The position numbers and the translations under genes are program-made. Of a stretch of 64,000 nucleotides of DNA, positions 20,875 through 30,549 are shown one piece after another. Every line of letters starts with the position of its first letter. The first letter of the stretch is position 1. This DNA comes from Prorocentrum cordatum. Taxonomy: Eukaryota > Sar > Dinophyceae > Prorocentrales > Prorocentraceae. The stretch lies in the NCBI GenBank assembly GCA_963575745.1, contig CAUYUJ010019915.1:287120-351119 (forward strand), written 5' to 3'. The notes below the pieces were generated by a model that had not been told where the DNA came from, did not search any database, and saw only the letters and a list, made by a program, of their open reading frames with translations.

Positions 20875-22535
20875 GTATTGCACAACTCGGCCACTCTCTG
20901 AGCGCCGACTAGCCAGCAACGGACCGCCGAACGTACCTGCTCGGGGTGTGGTGTTCCCGATCGGGGGGGGGCAGATCTCGACTGACCCACCCGAGAAGGG
21001 AGTAGGATGAGAAGGATGAAGGGGTAGGGAGGAGGGGCCGGCGCGGATGGGGGGCGGGAGCAGTGAGGAAGGACAGGCAGACAAACGGGATCCGCGCTCG
21101 GACGGCACATCGGTTTCAGATCACAAGCAGGAGCGTGCGTACAGCGCAGGTCATTGCCACGAGCTCGGCCGAGCGCGCGGGTGTCAGGCTTGCTGAGCGG
21201 TGCGGGAGGATGAGGTGGAGGACCGTGAAGCGAGGGCGATGAGGGGAACAGATGGACGGAGGTGAGGGATTGAGGCAGGGAGGAGGGAGGATCGGATCGA
21301 CTCGGCAGGTGGAAGCGTCAAGCCCCGCAGTGCCGTGAGGAGGGAGGAGGGAGGGAGGGACGAGGGGCGGGTCAAGCTTGGCGACATGCCATGCGACATG
21401 TCCCCCCCCCCCTTCCGCCGTGCGCGCCCACTGCCAGCGGCGCGCAGGAGGACCCAGACGTCACCTTTTGCCTCTAAGGCTCACTCCACGGTCATCCGTC
21501 TCAGGTCTGCGGCCCCACCTCCGCCTGCGTTCTCGGGCAGGGGTGTCGAACCTGGCCCGCTGGAGCCTGTTTGTCATCCACTGGCGATCACGGACGTGAC
21601 CGGGGATGGGGGGGGAGGGGGCCGGTCACGCCGCGACTCGTGCTGGCGTGGTCTGGGGATGCTTGAGAATAGCCCATGCCCGGACAGCGATGGCGCGAAT
21701 CGCGACGTGACCAGCGGGGTGAGAGGGGGGGGGCCGGTCACAAGCGTTATCGCGAATAATTTGAGGCGGCGAACGCGGCACAATGAGCTGGCCACCCATG
21801 GTCCAAGGTCCCAGAGGTTCAGGTCAAGGTCGACCATGAATCAGAATTCCCTGACCATGAAACCTGCTACATCCACCATGGAACACGATACCTTGACCAT
21901 AAGCATACATGGCCAACCAGACCCTCTTACTGAGTGCCCCCGTGGGCCTCCTCATCGCATAACAAAACAACGGGATCCTGCGTTCTCGGGCAAGGAGGTG
22001 CTAATCCTGACACGCTGGGCGTGAGCAGCCCGCGGTGGAACATCGGACACTTGGCAGCGGAGCGGGGCGTTGCAGTGCGTGTGGAGTTGTGGCCCGTCGG
22101 TATTGGTGTAGCCAGCACGGCCCCCCCGCCACTTCCAGTGTTGGACCGGGGGGGGGCAGATCGGTCCCAGGGCTGGGGCGTAGGACCGTTCCCGCACATC
22201 CACTTGTGTGGAAGCCTTAGTTCTCCTCATCCTCATGTTGTCCTTCTCGTTCTCTCGTTTTCCTTTTCAAGCTTCGTCATTTTCCTATTTCTGGAGTCCT
22301 GGCCCGTCGGCATTGTGCCGATCACACAGGTTCTGAGCCCCGAAGCACGAGGGCTGGGAATGGTCAGGGGAGCTACTAATTTGAGCCTCGGGTGCCCAAG
22401 CCGGAGCTGCCCCAGAAAAAGGAGTTATCCCGGACGGTTTCGGGCGTCCAGACATTCCCGAAGTACTGGGGCGGGGGGTGGTCAGGGGCAGTTCGCGGTT
22501 CGTGCGTCGGTGGCCCAAACCGGAGTTATCGTGGG
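20875..22535. other. No gene seen
   Basis: GC-rich DNA with poly-G/C runs. A 35-40 base block (GACGTGACC..G-run..CCGGTCAC) is duplicated at about 21593-21628 and 21703-21740, and both blocks open with GTGACC and close with GGTCAC. At 21835-21905 the word ACCATGAA/ACCATGGA recurs. No ORF has family character. Confidence 0.4.
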
Positions 22536-22537
22536 CC

Positions 22538-22718
22538 AGAGTTTCCGACGAAGGCATCTATACACCACCACCGTGCCAGACCAGGGCCATCCTGGGCCGT
22601 GGGATGGTGTATAGACCCTCCTGGCTCGGCCAGGAGGGCGTATACACCATCCTAGGGCCCAGGATGGCCCTGGCCTGGCACGGTGGTGGTGCACAGATGC
22701 TTTCTGCGTAGAGTTCTC
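22538..22718. mobile_element. Foldback hairpin element family M7, copy A
   Basis: Outer arms (GCATCTATACACCACCACCG at 22554 and its near-complement ending at 22700) pair over about 45 bases each. Pairing extends imperfectly outward to 22538 and 22718. An inner inverted repeat (GGATGGTGTATA..CCCTCCTGG / CCAGGAGGG..TATACACCATCC) lies in the loop. The whole can fold into a long double hairpin. It shares arm words (CAGG.CCATCCTGGGC, CCTCCTGG..CCAGGAGGG) with 44321-44471. No coding capacity. Confidence 0.7.
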
Positions 22719-22719
22719 C

Positions 22720-23580
22720 CAGACGGGAGGTGGTGCGCCCTCGCAGTCTCCAGCGGGCCCTGGGGCGTTGGCACGGGCCTCTCCAGGTTGGGCGTTCCAG
22801 AAGGGGCCTCGTCGTCGAGGGGCTGGGAGGTTGCCACCTCTTCCTCGGCGGAAGGCGGGCGGAAAGGGTCGGCAGCCAGCGGAAGAGCAATCAGCCCTCC
22901 CCATCATAGAGATGGCAGTTGTTTTGGGTTCAAGGTTTCCGGAACCAGCCATATATTATGTCTGTCGTTCGCAACGTGATGCTTGTGGGCATTTCTGCCA
23001 TGTTGTACAAATTTCGGCCGATGACAATCCCAAGAACACGCGATATGGTAATCACTGATCGCGGCGGCAATCGCCGTGTTGATCGTCTTCATTTGGAGCA
23101 GTTGGTATTCTTTCTGCCATCTGTCATCTGCCAATGTGTTTTTTAGCTGAAGTGCCACAATCGGCCCTCGCACCCAGTTTTCATGCCAGGGGAAGGATTC
23201 TCCGAATGCCACCGAAGCCTTGCTGCTGGGGCAGCAGCAGTGCGGTCGTGGTGACGAGGATGGGCATGGGGCAGAGGTAACGGGCACGATCCAGGCAGGG
23301 CCTGCGGCATGAGTGCCAGGCCTTCCCGCCATCGGCGCCCTGCGATCTCGTGGCGGACCGCGCCATCGGGCCGCGAGCGCGCGGCCCCCAGTCTCGGCCT
23401 CGACGGACGCGGCCCGAGCACGCGGGCAGACCTCCGCGACTGGGCCCAGCGCACAGGAGGCCGTGGTCTGCGCGCGCGCGGTCGCGGGCCGCCAGGGGCC
23501 CCGTGATCGGACCGGCGGGCCCCCCTCCTCCCCACCTCTCGGCGGCGGCGGTGGCGACGACGACGTCTGCCCTCTGCTCT
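22720..23580. other. No gene seen
   Basis: Mixed DNA. The 22910-23160 part is less GC-rich than its surroundings but shows no coherent frame. The 23300-23570 part is strongly GC-rich. Confidence 0.4.
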
Positions 23581-23786
23581 GGACGCCCGAAATGGGTACG
23601 GAAAGAATGGGTACGATGCCCAACAGCAGTTCCTGTTCATTTTGAGCAGGGCTCGCTGTCCGCGCCGCCGCGGCCTGTGTCCATTTGAGACAGGAGGCCG
23701 CCCGCCAACAGCGGCCGCTGTTAGTTTGGGACAACATTTGCTGTTGGGCATTGTACCCATTCTTTCGGTACCCATTTCGGGCGTCC
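23581..23786. mobile_element. MITE M2 with 48-bp terminal inverted repeats
   Basis: A 206-bp element bounded by GGACGCCCGAAATGGGTACG and its complement. The first 48 bases pair with the last 48 with 2 mismatches, continuing to GCCCAACAGCA/TGCTGTTGGGC. The interior is GC-rich with its own short inverted repeats (GCGGCC). No ORF. No clear target duplication was seen (flanks CTCTGCTCT and AAATCTGCC), so the superfamily is unassigned. Confidence 0.8.
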
Positions 23787-24069
23787 AAATCTGCCGCGCC
23801 CCTCTGGCAGACCCCCATCGGGGGCGGTCGCAACGCCGTTCCGAGGGGCAGTCGTGGGGCAGCGGCTGATATAAGGTGGGCGCTTTCTCTCAAGCGCTGG
23901 GCCTGGCCTGCAGGCCTACGGTGAAGATGCAAACATAAGGACCATCCAAGGTTCAGTGCGGGGCCTGGTTTTCGGGCCGTTCCTAAGATCTAGGTCGGGG
24001 AGCCTATTCGTGGACGACGCTCTCCGTGACCAGAAATGCCCTATTGTTCCTTATTCTAGACGTTTCGTG

Positions 24070-24150
24070 CTACCCCACTAGCCCATCCAGAAACGATGCC
24101 CAGGCGAGTTGCCCTGATAGGGGATGTGGAGGAGCATGCAGTGGACGAAA
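24070..24150 (+). repeat. Dispersed repeat family D3, copy 1
   Basis: CCCCAC(T/C)AGCCCATCCAG, AAACGATGCCCAGG and GAGTTGCCCTGAT recur at 25005-25065 and, more diverged, at 45955-46010 (CCCCACCAGCCTATCAAG, GAGTTGCCTTGATGAGGG). All three copies are in the same orientation. Confidence 0.6.
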
Positions 24151-24189
24151 AGGGCTGTGGAAGCCGTCATACCCCAAGGGGGATAGGAT

Positions 24190-24305
24190 TGAGGAGGAGT
24201 CGGAGGAGGAGGGGGAGGAGCAGGGGGAGGAGGCAGGAGGGAGGAGGAGGAACAGGCGGATGAGGAGGAGGAGGAGGAGGAGGAGGAGGAGGAGGAGCAG
24301 CAGGA
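24190..24305 (+). repeat. (GAG)n microsatellite
   Basis: Imperfect GAG tract between a dispersed-repeat copy (24070-24150) and the CTCTTGGGG minisatellite. Confidence 0.9.
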
Positions 24306-24329
24306 GGGCGAGCAGAAAGGCCAGAGGCC

Positions 24330-25950
24330 TCGTGGATGCCTCTCGGAGTCTCTTCGGATGTCTTGTGAGAGCTTTTGAGGTCCTCTTGGGGCGTCTTGGG
24401 GGCCTCTTGGCGGTCCTGGGGGCCTTCTTGGAGCGTCGGGAGCCCGAGGAGGCGATTGCGGATCAAAACGTAAGGAAATCATTGGATAATGCATTTTGGG
24501 GTTTTCTTGGGAGTGCCTTTGGGGCCTCTTGGGTCGTCTGGAGGCTACCTTGAGGGTCTTGGACCGATCGTTCGGTGATTCGGGACCCTCTTGGGGCTCT
24601 CTTGGCCTGTTTTGGGGCATCCTTGGGCTCCAGGACCCCTCGGGGGGATGGCATTCTGACTTGGGAACCCACCCAGGGACCCTCCCCCCGCCCCCCCACC
24701 GCCAACGGGGAGGGGATCAAAGGAGGGGGGCTTGCCGTCGACTCAACTGCGACATTACTCAATTTCGCTTGGGCTGGATCGCTTGTGGAGAAGGGCCCAG
24801 GGGCAGGGGGCGGGAACGACGACGGCGACGACGACGACGAGTCAAACGAGACTCCGTCTCGCACACGCTGGATATTGGCCGTAAAAAGTGAGCTCTGCAT
24901 TGTTTGTTGCAAAGGGTGGTGGGGGGGGGGCATTGCACACAGCAGGCAGTGTTCCAGCACCCCATCTGTCCATGTAAAAAACAGACTACAGACGCTTCGC
25001 GTCACCCCACCAGCCCATCCAGAAACGATGCCCAGGGGAAGTGCCTCGATCAGGGAAGTGGGCAGCACACAGAGGAAGGGTCCCCCAGTGGAGGCCTCTT
25101 GGAGCGTCTTGGGGGCCTCTTGGCGGTCCCGGACGCCTCTTAGAGCGTCTTGGGTGCTTCGGAGAGCTTCTTGGGGCCTCTTGGGGGTCTCTTCTCTTGG
25201 GGGCTTCTTGGAGGCCTATGGGGCGCCTCTTGGGGCCTCCTGGGGCCTCCTGGGCGCCTCGTGGGGCCCTCTTGAAGCGCTCTTGGGAGCCTTGGGAGCG
25301 CTCTTGGAGCCCTCTTGAGCCATCTTGGAGTCATCTTGAAGCCTCGGATGGCCATCGGAAGCGAAAAGGCGAGAAAGCCCAAAACATTGGTTGACCTAGG
25401 GTTTTGGAAGGATTTTTGCTTATTCGGGGCCTCCTGGGGGAGCTCTTTAGCCACTTGGAGCCGTCTTGAAGCGGTCTTGGGGCCTCTTGGAGCATCGTGG
25501 GAGCCATCTTGAGGCATCTTGGGATATCTTGAGCCATCTTGGAGGTCATCTTGGGCTCTCCCATGCGCCCTTGGAGTCATCTGAAGCAGTGCCCCCCCTC
25601 AGAAGGCCCAAATGTGGCCAAAACCTTAGTAACATCAATGATTTTGGCATTCTCGCCGAGGCCTCTTGGAGCGTCTTGGGTGCCTCTGGGGGGCCTCTTG
25701 GGGGTCTCTTGGGAGCCTCTTGGGGGCTTCTTGGGGCCACGTGGGGCCATCTTGGGGCCTCTCGGGGCCTCTTGGGGCCTCCTGGGCGCCTCTTGGGGCC
25801 ATCTTGGAGGAGATCGATCACAGGAGGGGGGGGGGGGGGGGGCGAAATTAGCCTCCCCCCTCAGGAGGCCAAAATGGGGCCCAAACCCTAGTAAACCATT
25901 GACTTTGGCTTCCTCGCCGAGGCCGTTTTGGACGCTCCAACGCGTTGCGG
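24330..25950 (+). repeat. Degenerate GGGGCCTCTTGG minisatellite
   Basis: Short words (G)GGGCCTCTTGG, GAGCGTCTTGGG and GAGCCATCTTGG recur for about 1.6 kb with irregular spacing, interrupted at 24660-25060 by unrelated DNA including D3 copy 2. Two longer blocks ending in TCTCGCCGAGGCC.. or TCCTCGCCGAGGCC.. (about 25593-25662 and 25853-25923) are duplicated inside. LLGASWG-like translations come from the repeats. The same word set occurs at 28290-28330 and 53215-53360. Confidence 0.8.
25005..25065 (+). repeat. Dispersed repeat family D3, copy 2
   Basis: Matches 24070-24150, beginning CCCCACCAGCCCATCCAG and ending near GTGCCTCGATCAGGG. It interrupts the CTTGGGG minisatellite. Confidence 0.6.
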
Positions 25951-26154
25951 AACCCCCCGTCCAGGTCCAGGAGAGGGGGTAGGGCAAGCTAGGTGCGCTC
26001 GCGTCATATCTGACGTCCTACCCCTCCCTCCCATCCCTTACCATGGCGCTGATTTTCTCTATCCGCGGACGCGTGTCGTAGCGGACCTGTGGCTCCGCGC
26101 GCGCGTGCGTAGTGGGTGGTGGTGCACGTGCGTGCGTGCGTGCGTGTGTGCGTG

Positions 26155-26450
26155 GTTGTCGGTGGTGGTGGTGGTGGTGGTGGTGGTGGTGGTGGTGGTG
26201 GTGGTGGTGGTGGTGGTGGTGGGTGGGTGGGTGGTGGTGGTGATGGTGGTGGTGGTGGTGCTGGTGGTGGTGGTGCTGCTGCTGCTGGTGGTGGTTTGGT
26301 ACTGGTGCTGGTGCTGATGCTGGTGCTGGTGCTGGTGCTGGTGCTGGTGCTGGTGGTGGTGGTGGTGGTGGTGTGGTGGTGGTGGTGGTGGTGGTGGTGG
26401 TGGTGGTGGTGGTGGTGGTGGTGGTGGTGGTGGTGGTGGTGGTGGTGGTC
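26155..26450 (+). repeat. Large (GGT)n microsatellite with (GGTGCT)n core
   Basis: Near-pure GGT runs occupy about 26160-26270 and 26345-26450. Between them is a GGTGCTGGTGCT hexanucleotide stretch (about 26265-26350). On the minus strand this encodes His/Thr/Pro homopolymers in different frames, none credible as protein. Confidence 0.95.
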
Positions 26451-26589
26451 GGGCGGGCGGATGGGCGCGCGAGAAAAAGGCCCGCGCTGGGGCGAGAACG
26501 CCATCCTGAACGACGGAGGCCAAACACCGATCCGAAAATGAGGCCCACGCTGCAGCGGGAGCACGATTCGGAACGATTCGGGAGCAGAA

Positions 26590-26940
26590 ATGAGGCCGGC
26601 GCCTCAACGAGAGCAGCATTTTGGGAAAAAATGACGCCGGCGCCTCAGCGAGAGTCGTTTCCCGGGATTTTTCGGGCATCCTGTGTGTAAAAAACAGTAC
26701 GCGGAGGGTGCGCGGCTATCACCCGGACGCCATCAGGGGAAGGAAGGATGAGGCCGGCGCCTCAACGAGAGCAGCACTTTGGGAAAAAATGACGCCGGCG
26801 CGAGAGCAGCATTTTGAGAAAAAATGACGCCGGCGCCTCAGCGAGAGTCGTTTCCCGGGATTTTTCGGGCATCCTGTGTGTAAAAAACAGTACGCGGAGG
26901 GTGCGCGGCTATCACCCGGACGCCATCAGGGGAAGAGGGA
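26590..26940 (+). repeat. Tandem duplication, unit about 160 bp
   Basis: GAGGCCGGCGCCTCAACGAG at 26592 recurs at 26750. AAAAAACAGTACGCGGAGGG and CACCCGGACGCCATCAGGGG occur at about 26689-26741 and 26882-26935. The second unit carries an extra partial copy (GAGAGCAGCATTTTGAG). Near-identity suggests a young duplication. Confidence 0.85.
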
Positions 26941-27099
26941 TAATATATTCATATTGAGTAATTGTGGAGGGGTAGGGGTCAAGACTCCCCCGCCCGCCAG
27001 CCGTCTCGCTCACTCCCACCCGCCCTCCCAAAACATACGTAGCACCCTTGTCTGGCCCGAGGCTCAGCATATTCAGCAGTCGTCTTTACTACTGGGGGC

Positions 27100-27248
27100 C
27101 AATCCGCCGCCGCCGCCACCGCCGCCGCAGCCGCAGCCGCCGCCGCGCCCGCCGCAGCCGCCGCCGCTGCCCGCCGCCGCCGCCGCCGCGCCACCGCCGC
27201 CGCGCCGCCGCCGCCGCCGCTGTCGCCGCAGCCGCTGCGCTGCCGCTG

Positions 27249-27297
<49 letters not shown>

Positions 27298-27378
27298 TGC
27301 CGCTGCCGCAGCCGCCGCAGCCACCGCAGCCGCCGCCGCCGCCGCAGCCGCCGCAGCCGCCGCCGCCGCCGCCACGTG
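27100..27378 (+). repeat. (GCC)n / (CCG)n microsatellite
   Basis: Nearly uninterrupted CCG/GCC trinucleotides with CAG interruptions. Poly-Ala, poly-Pro and poly-Arg frames in all directions are artefacts. Confidence 0.95.
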
Positions 27379-27704
27379 TACTCCGCATTGGATTTGACAG
27401 GGGTGGTGTCGGAAGGTCGCATCGGGTTGGCTGCGCATGCTCAGAAATTTGGAGGCAGGGTGTGTTTTGCATTTTGTTTTCAGAATTTGTGTCAAACGTG
27501 CATATCGTTTTTCTTTTAGCCAGGGATGGTGGGGGAGGGCGCATGGTCCTGGGTTTGTTGCCGCCAGGGTGGGGAAGGGATGAATTACAGTGATTGGCCC
27601 CTTTCCCAAGCTCCTTAAACCAACCACGCCCAGAGGGCAGGTAGGATTCAGCGCTCGTGATTGGCAGGTCGACAACGCCCAGATTCGTCTCAGAGGGGAC
27701 AGTT

Positions 27705-27870
27705 GGCCCTGATTGGCAGGTCGACCATGCCAAATCGAAGGTTCCCTCGTCCTGTCTATTCCGGCATACGCAGCCCGCATGTCCTCTGGTGTTCTGGGGC
27801 CACGTTGCCGTCGGACGAGTCTTGAGTCCTCTCAGGTGTCCTATCCATCAATTCCGATTGTACGGACAAC
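27705..27870 (+). repeat. Dispersed repeat family D4, copy 1
   Basis: Aligns with 36988-37130. Shared blocks are (C)ATGCCAAATCGAAGG / CTGCCAAATCAAGGG, GTCTTGAGTCCTCTC / GTCTTGTGTCCTCTC, GGTGTCCT.TCCA and a final TTCGA(T)TGTACG. A related half-copy starts near 27660 (ATTGGCAGGTCGACAACGCC). Ends undefined. Confidence 0.55.
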
Positions 27871-28236
27871 GGGGGAAGGGATCGGGCAGTTTAGCTTGCA
27901 CAGCTGGATGCTCTCGTCGGGTCAGCCTTTTCCGTGAGCCGCCCAGGTCAGTCTGGCGAGATCAGGTTCCTCTCCGGCTTCTTTCACCTGGCAGGTGAGC
28001 GTGCCCTTGGGGCAAAGGACATTTTTGTTCTCAAGTTTTTGTTTAGGGCCGCGTGTGTGCATGTATCAGGTGGCGATACCAAATCTGCTATTCCATGCAA
28101 GGCGAAGTGTTGTGGTGCCGTTCTGATCAGGGCGATCGATGCTTCCAAGCAGTTCGGTCCGTTAGGATTGCCTTTCGTTCCGCATCGGGGTCTGATCATT
28201 GCCGGACATTCGGTGTCGTTCTGCCACCGACCAGAT
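27870..28236. other. No gene seen
   Basis: Mixed sequence. An open plus-strand frame (27934-28722) crosses it but runs straight through the MITE at 28237-28404, and shows no family character. Confidence 0.4.
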
Positions 28237-28404
28237 TCGGGTGTTGCTAGAAGTGCCCCTGGCCCACGGTGCCCCCAGCTTTTCGCTCCCTTTTGGAGCC
28301 CCTGGAGCCCCTTGGGCCTCGTGAGGGGTGCTCTGGAGGTCGTGGGGGCCTCCCTGGAAATCTTGGGGGAAATTTGGGCCAGGGGCACTTCTAGCAACAC
28401 CCGA
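28237..28404. mobile_element. MITE M3 with perfect 30-bp terminal inverted repeats
   Basis: A 168-bp element bounded by TCGGGTGTTGCTAGAAGTGC... and its exact complement (28237-28266 against 28375-28404, 30 of 30). The interior carries CTTGGGG/CCCCTTGG words like those of the 24-26 kb minisatellite. No ORF, and no target duplication recognised. Perfect arms imply recent activity or gene conversion. Confidence 0.85.
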
Positions 28405-28844
28405 CATGTTATAGTGTCGGCATCGCCCAGACTTGTTCGAAGCCGAGCGAGGTCTGGAAGGGGTGGGGCGAAACGTGAAAAAATGCCCGCCGATCTGTCG
28501 GCGACACCTGTTTTGACCAGGCAGGCTCGGAATTCGTGTTGTATTACCACATGCGCGCTGGCACGCTTGAAGGTACACGGGCCCTTCTCAGTCCATTCTG
28601 GTCTCGTTATTGAGCTGTGTGTGGGCCAAGGCTGGAACCTTCGGGACCCGGGGCCACGAGCATCCGAATCGAGCCCGCGAGTCCCGCCGCGCACACGAGG
28701 GCCACGATGGGCACGGTCCTGAGCGCCGCGTCGCACGAGGGCTGCGCGGTGGCACGCCCAGCGCCGCCCACGCATCAGGGCTTGGGGGCGCTCGGGTCGA
28801 AGGTCGAGCGCTGCAGCCCGCGACGGCCACGAGGGACGAGGGTC

Positions 28845-29045
28845 GAGGAAGAACAGACGGCATAAACATAAACGCTCGACGGTCCGCGCGGATTTCATGG
28901 ATCCGCGCTGGGCCCCCTCTGGCGGCGCCTCCGGCGCCGCCCCTGGCGCGCTCCGCGCGCCAGGGAAGGGGTCCAGCGCGGATCCAAGAGATCCGCGCGG
29001 ACCGCCGAACGTTTATGTTTCTGCCCGTTGTTCTTCTTCTGGAGG
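28845..29045. mobile_element. TIR element family M5, copy 1
   Basis: The core runs 28864-29020, with AAACATAAACG at the left and CGTTTATGTTT at the right. Inside that, arms CGGTCCGCGCGGAT...GGATCCGCGCTGG pair across a GC-rich loop (GGCGGCGCC, CTGGCGCG..CGCGCCAG). Pairing continues outward imperfectly (GGAAGAACA / AAGAAGAAC) to about 28845 and 29045. A diverged second copy lies at 20515-20690. No coding capacity. Confidence 0.75.
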
Positions 29046-29700
29046 GGGCGACGGGTCACGGCCACGCGAGGTCGGCGGCAGAGCACCACGGGCGCGTGAG
29101 GGCCACGAGAGGCCCTGGGCCGCGCAGCGCCCAGAGCGAAGCTTGAGCGCGGCCCGCCAACGAGCAGTCACGAGGGGCCAGGGGCCAGGGCTCGAGGAAG
29201 GAAAGACAGCCACGACCCCCATGGTCGGCGCTTACTCCACGGCTCAGGGCGCCTACCAACCCGCCCTGCTCTGTTCGATTCCGTGCTTGGGTGCGCTTGC
29301 TACGTTTACTACACAGCCCTAGCCTGCTCGAATCCTTCCGCGGTTGCGTTTGCTCCACGAGCCTCGGGCTGCTGGGGTCGAGCGTGCGGGCAGTCGAGCG
29401 CGGCCCGCGCGCGGGCGAGGGAACGCCGCGGCCGACGGCCGCAGAAATTACTTCTGCAGGCCCTGTGAGGCGCTCTGGAGAGAGCCACGCCTTCGAGGGT
29501 CGAGGGGCTACCTCACCGTCCACCGAACCACCCGAACCCAGCCCGAAGGTTACGATTTGCCCTTCGTTTCCATTGGGGGGGGGGGGGTCGGGGAGCACTG
29601 AAAAAAAACACACGTGAAGCCCCCCCCCCCCCCCCAAAAAAAGCCGAAATTCGGGTCTTCGGGTTGGGCGGGGGTGGTCTGGCAGGTCGTCCGTTCCTGG
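29045..29700. other. No gene seen; poly-G/poly-C runs
   Basis: GC-rich DNA with no recognised frame. Homopolymer runs occur near 29574-29587 (G) and 29620-29635 (C). Confidence 0.4.
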
Positions 29701-29757
29701 CGCCTCTCTCTCTCTCTCTCTCTCGGCCGAGGGCGGCGGAAGGCCGGCGGTCAGCAA

Positions 29758-30020
29758 CGCGCAGAGGGGTAGGGGGAGGAGGAGGAGGAGGAGGAGGAGG
29801 AGGAGGAGGAGGAGGAGGAGGAGGAGCAGGAGGAGGAGGAGGAGGAGCAGGAGGAGGAGGAGGGGGAGGGGGAGGGGGAGGGGGAGGAGGGAAGGCTTCG
29901 TATCGGCACCCCTGCTTCTAAGAAGGCGCGGGCCTCGTCTGGAGATGCAGGGGCAGCGCCTTCTGAGAAGCGGCCTCCTTCTAGGGAGCCTTCCCCCCTC
30001 CCCGTGCCCCCTTGTGCGCG
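29758..30020. mobile_element. Foldback element family M6, copy 1, with GAG expansion
   Basis: The left end CGCGCAGAGGGGTAGGGGG and right end CCCCCTTGTGCGCG, with TTCTAAGAAGG / CCTTCTGAGAAG inner arms, match copy 2 at 30392-30548. A (GAG)n tract of about 120 bases (29775-29893) sits inside the left arm, so this copy is about 100 bases longer. Confidence 0.65.
29775..29893 (+). repeat. (GAG)n microsatellite inside M6 copy 1
   Basis: GAG/GGGGAG tract expanded at the G-rich left arm of the foldback element. The homologous arm at 30395-30423 is only G-rich. Confidence 0.85.
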
Positions 30021-30391
30021 TTGCCAAAGCTCGCCGAGCGCGTTCCACTACTCGCAAAATGCCGACTTGCAAACGTCAGAAAGCCGTACGTCTGCCTTTG
30101 TGCAATATATCGTTAATATATCGTGAATCCCCTGTGGCGGATCGATCCAGGCCACATGCGATCAGCTACTTTGCGAGTAGTGGGTCATCACTTGTCTAAG
30201 AGCGGACTTTCCAAAGGGCTTTCCCAATCCGACTTGGTCAGAGCAGCGCCAGGACTTCGAAGAGTGGCCTCTTTTCCAGGGCCTGAGCTGGCATGCCACA
30301 GCGAGGGCGGCTCCGCCAGCGGCGGACGGCGGACGGGCGGCGGACGCCGGCGGACTGACAGACAAGTTTCCCCCCAGAAGAGAGCCAGCCA

Positions 30392-30548
30392 CGCGCAGAG
30401 GGGGGTGGGGGGAGGGGGGAGGGCTTCTTAGAAGCACCCCTGCTTCTTAGAAGGTGCGGGCCTTATCTATTGATAGAAGCCGGCGCCTTCTAAGAAGCAG
30501 CCCCCTTCTAAGAAGCCCTCCCCCCTCCCTCCACCCCCTTGTGCGCGC
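30392..30548. mobile_element. Foldback element family M6, copy 2
   Basis: A 157-bp near-perfect inverted repeat. The left arm holds CGCGCAGAGGGGGG, GAGGGCTTCTTAGAAG and TGCTTCTTAGAAGG. The right arm is the complement in reverse order, closing CTTGTGCGCG. The loop is only a few bases (TTATCTATTGATAG). TTCTTAGAA is itself palindromic and occurs four times. No ORF. Confidence 0.8.
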
Positions 30549-30549
30549 C

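Noticed and set aside
25300-25550. CTTGAGCCATCTTGG as a reverse spliced-leader relic
   Set aside because: It is a word of the local CTTGGGG minisatellite and lacks the leader core (CCATTTTGG in either orientation).
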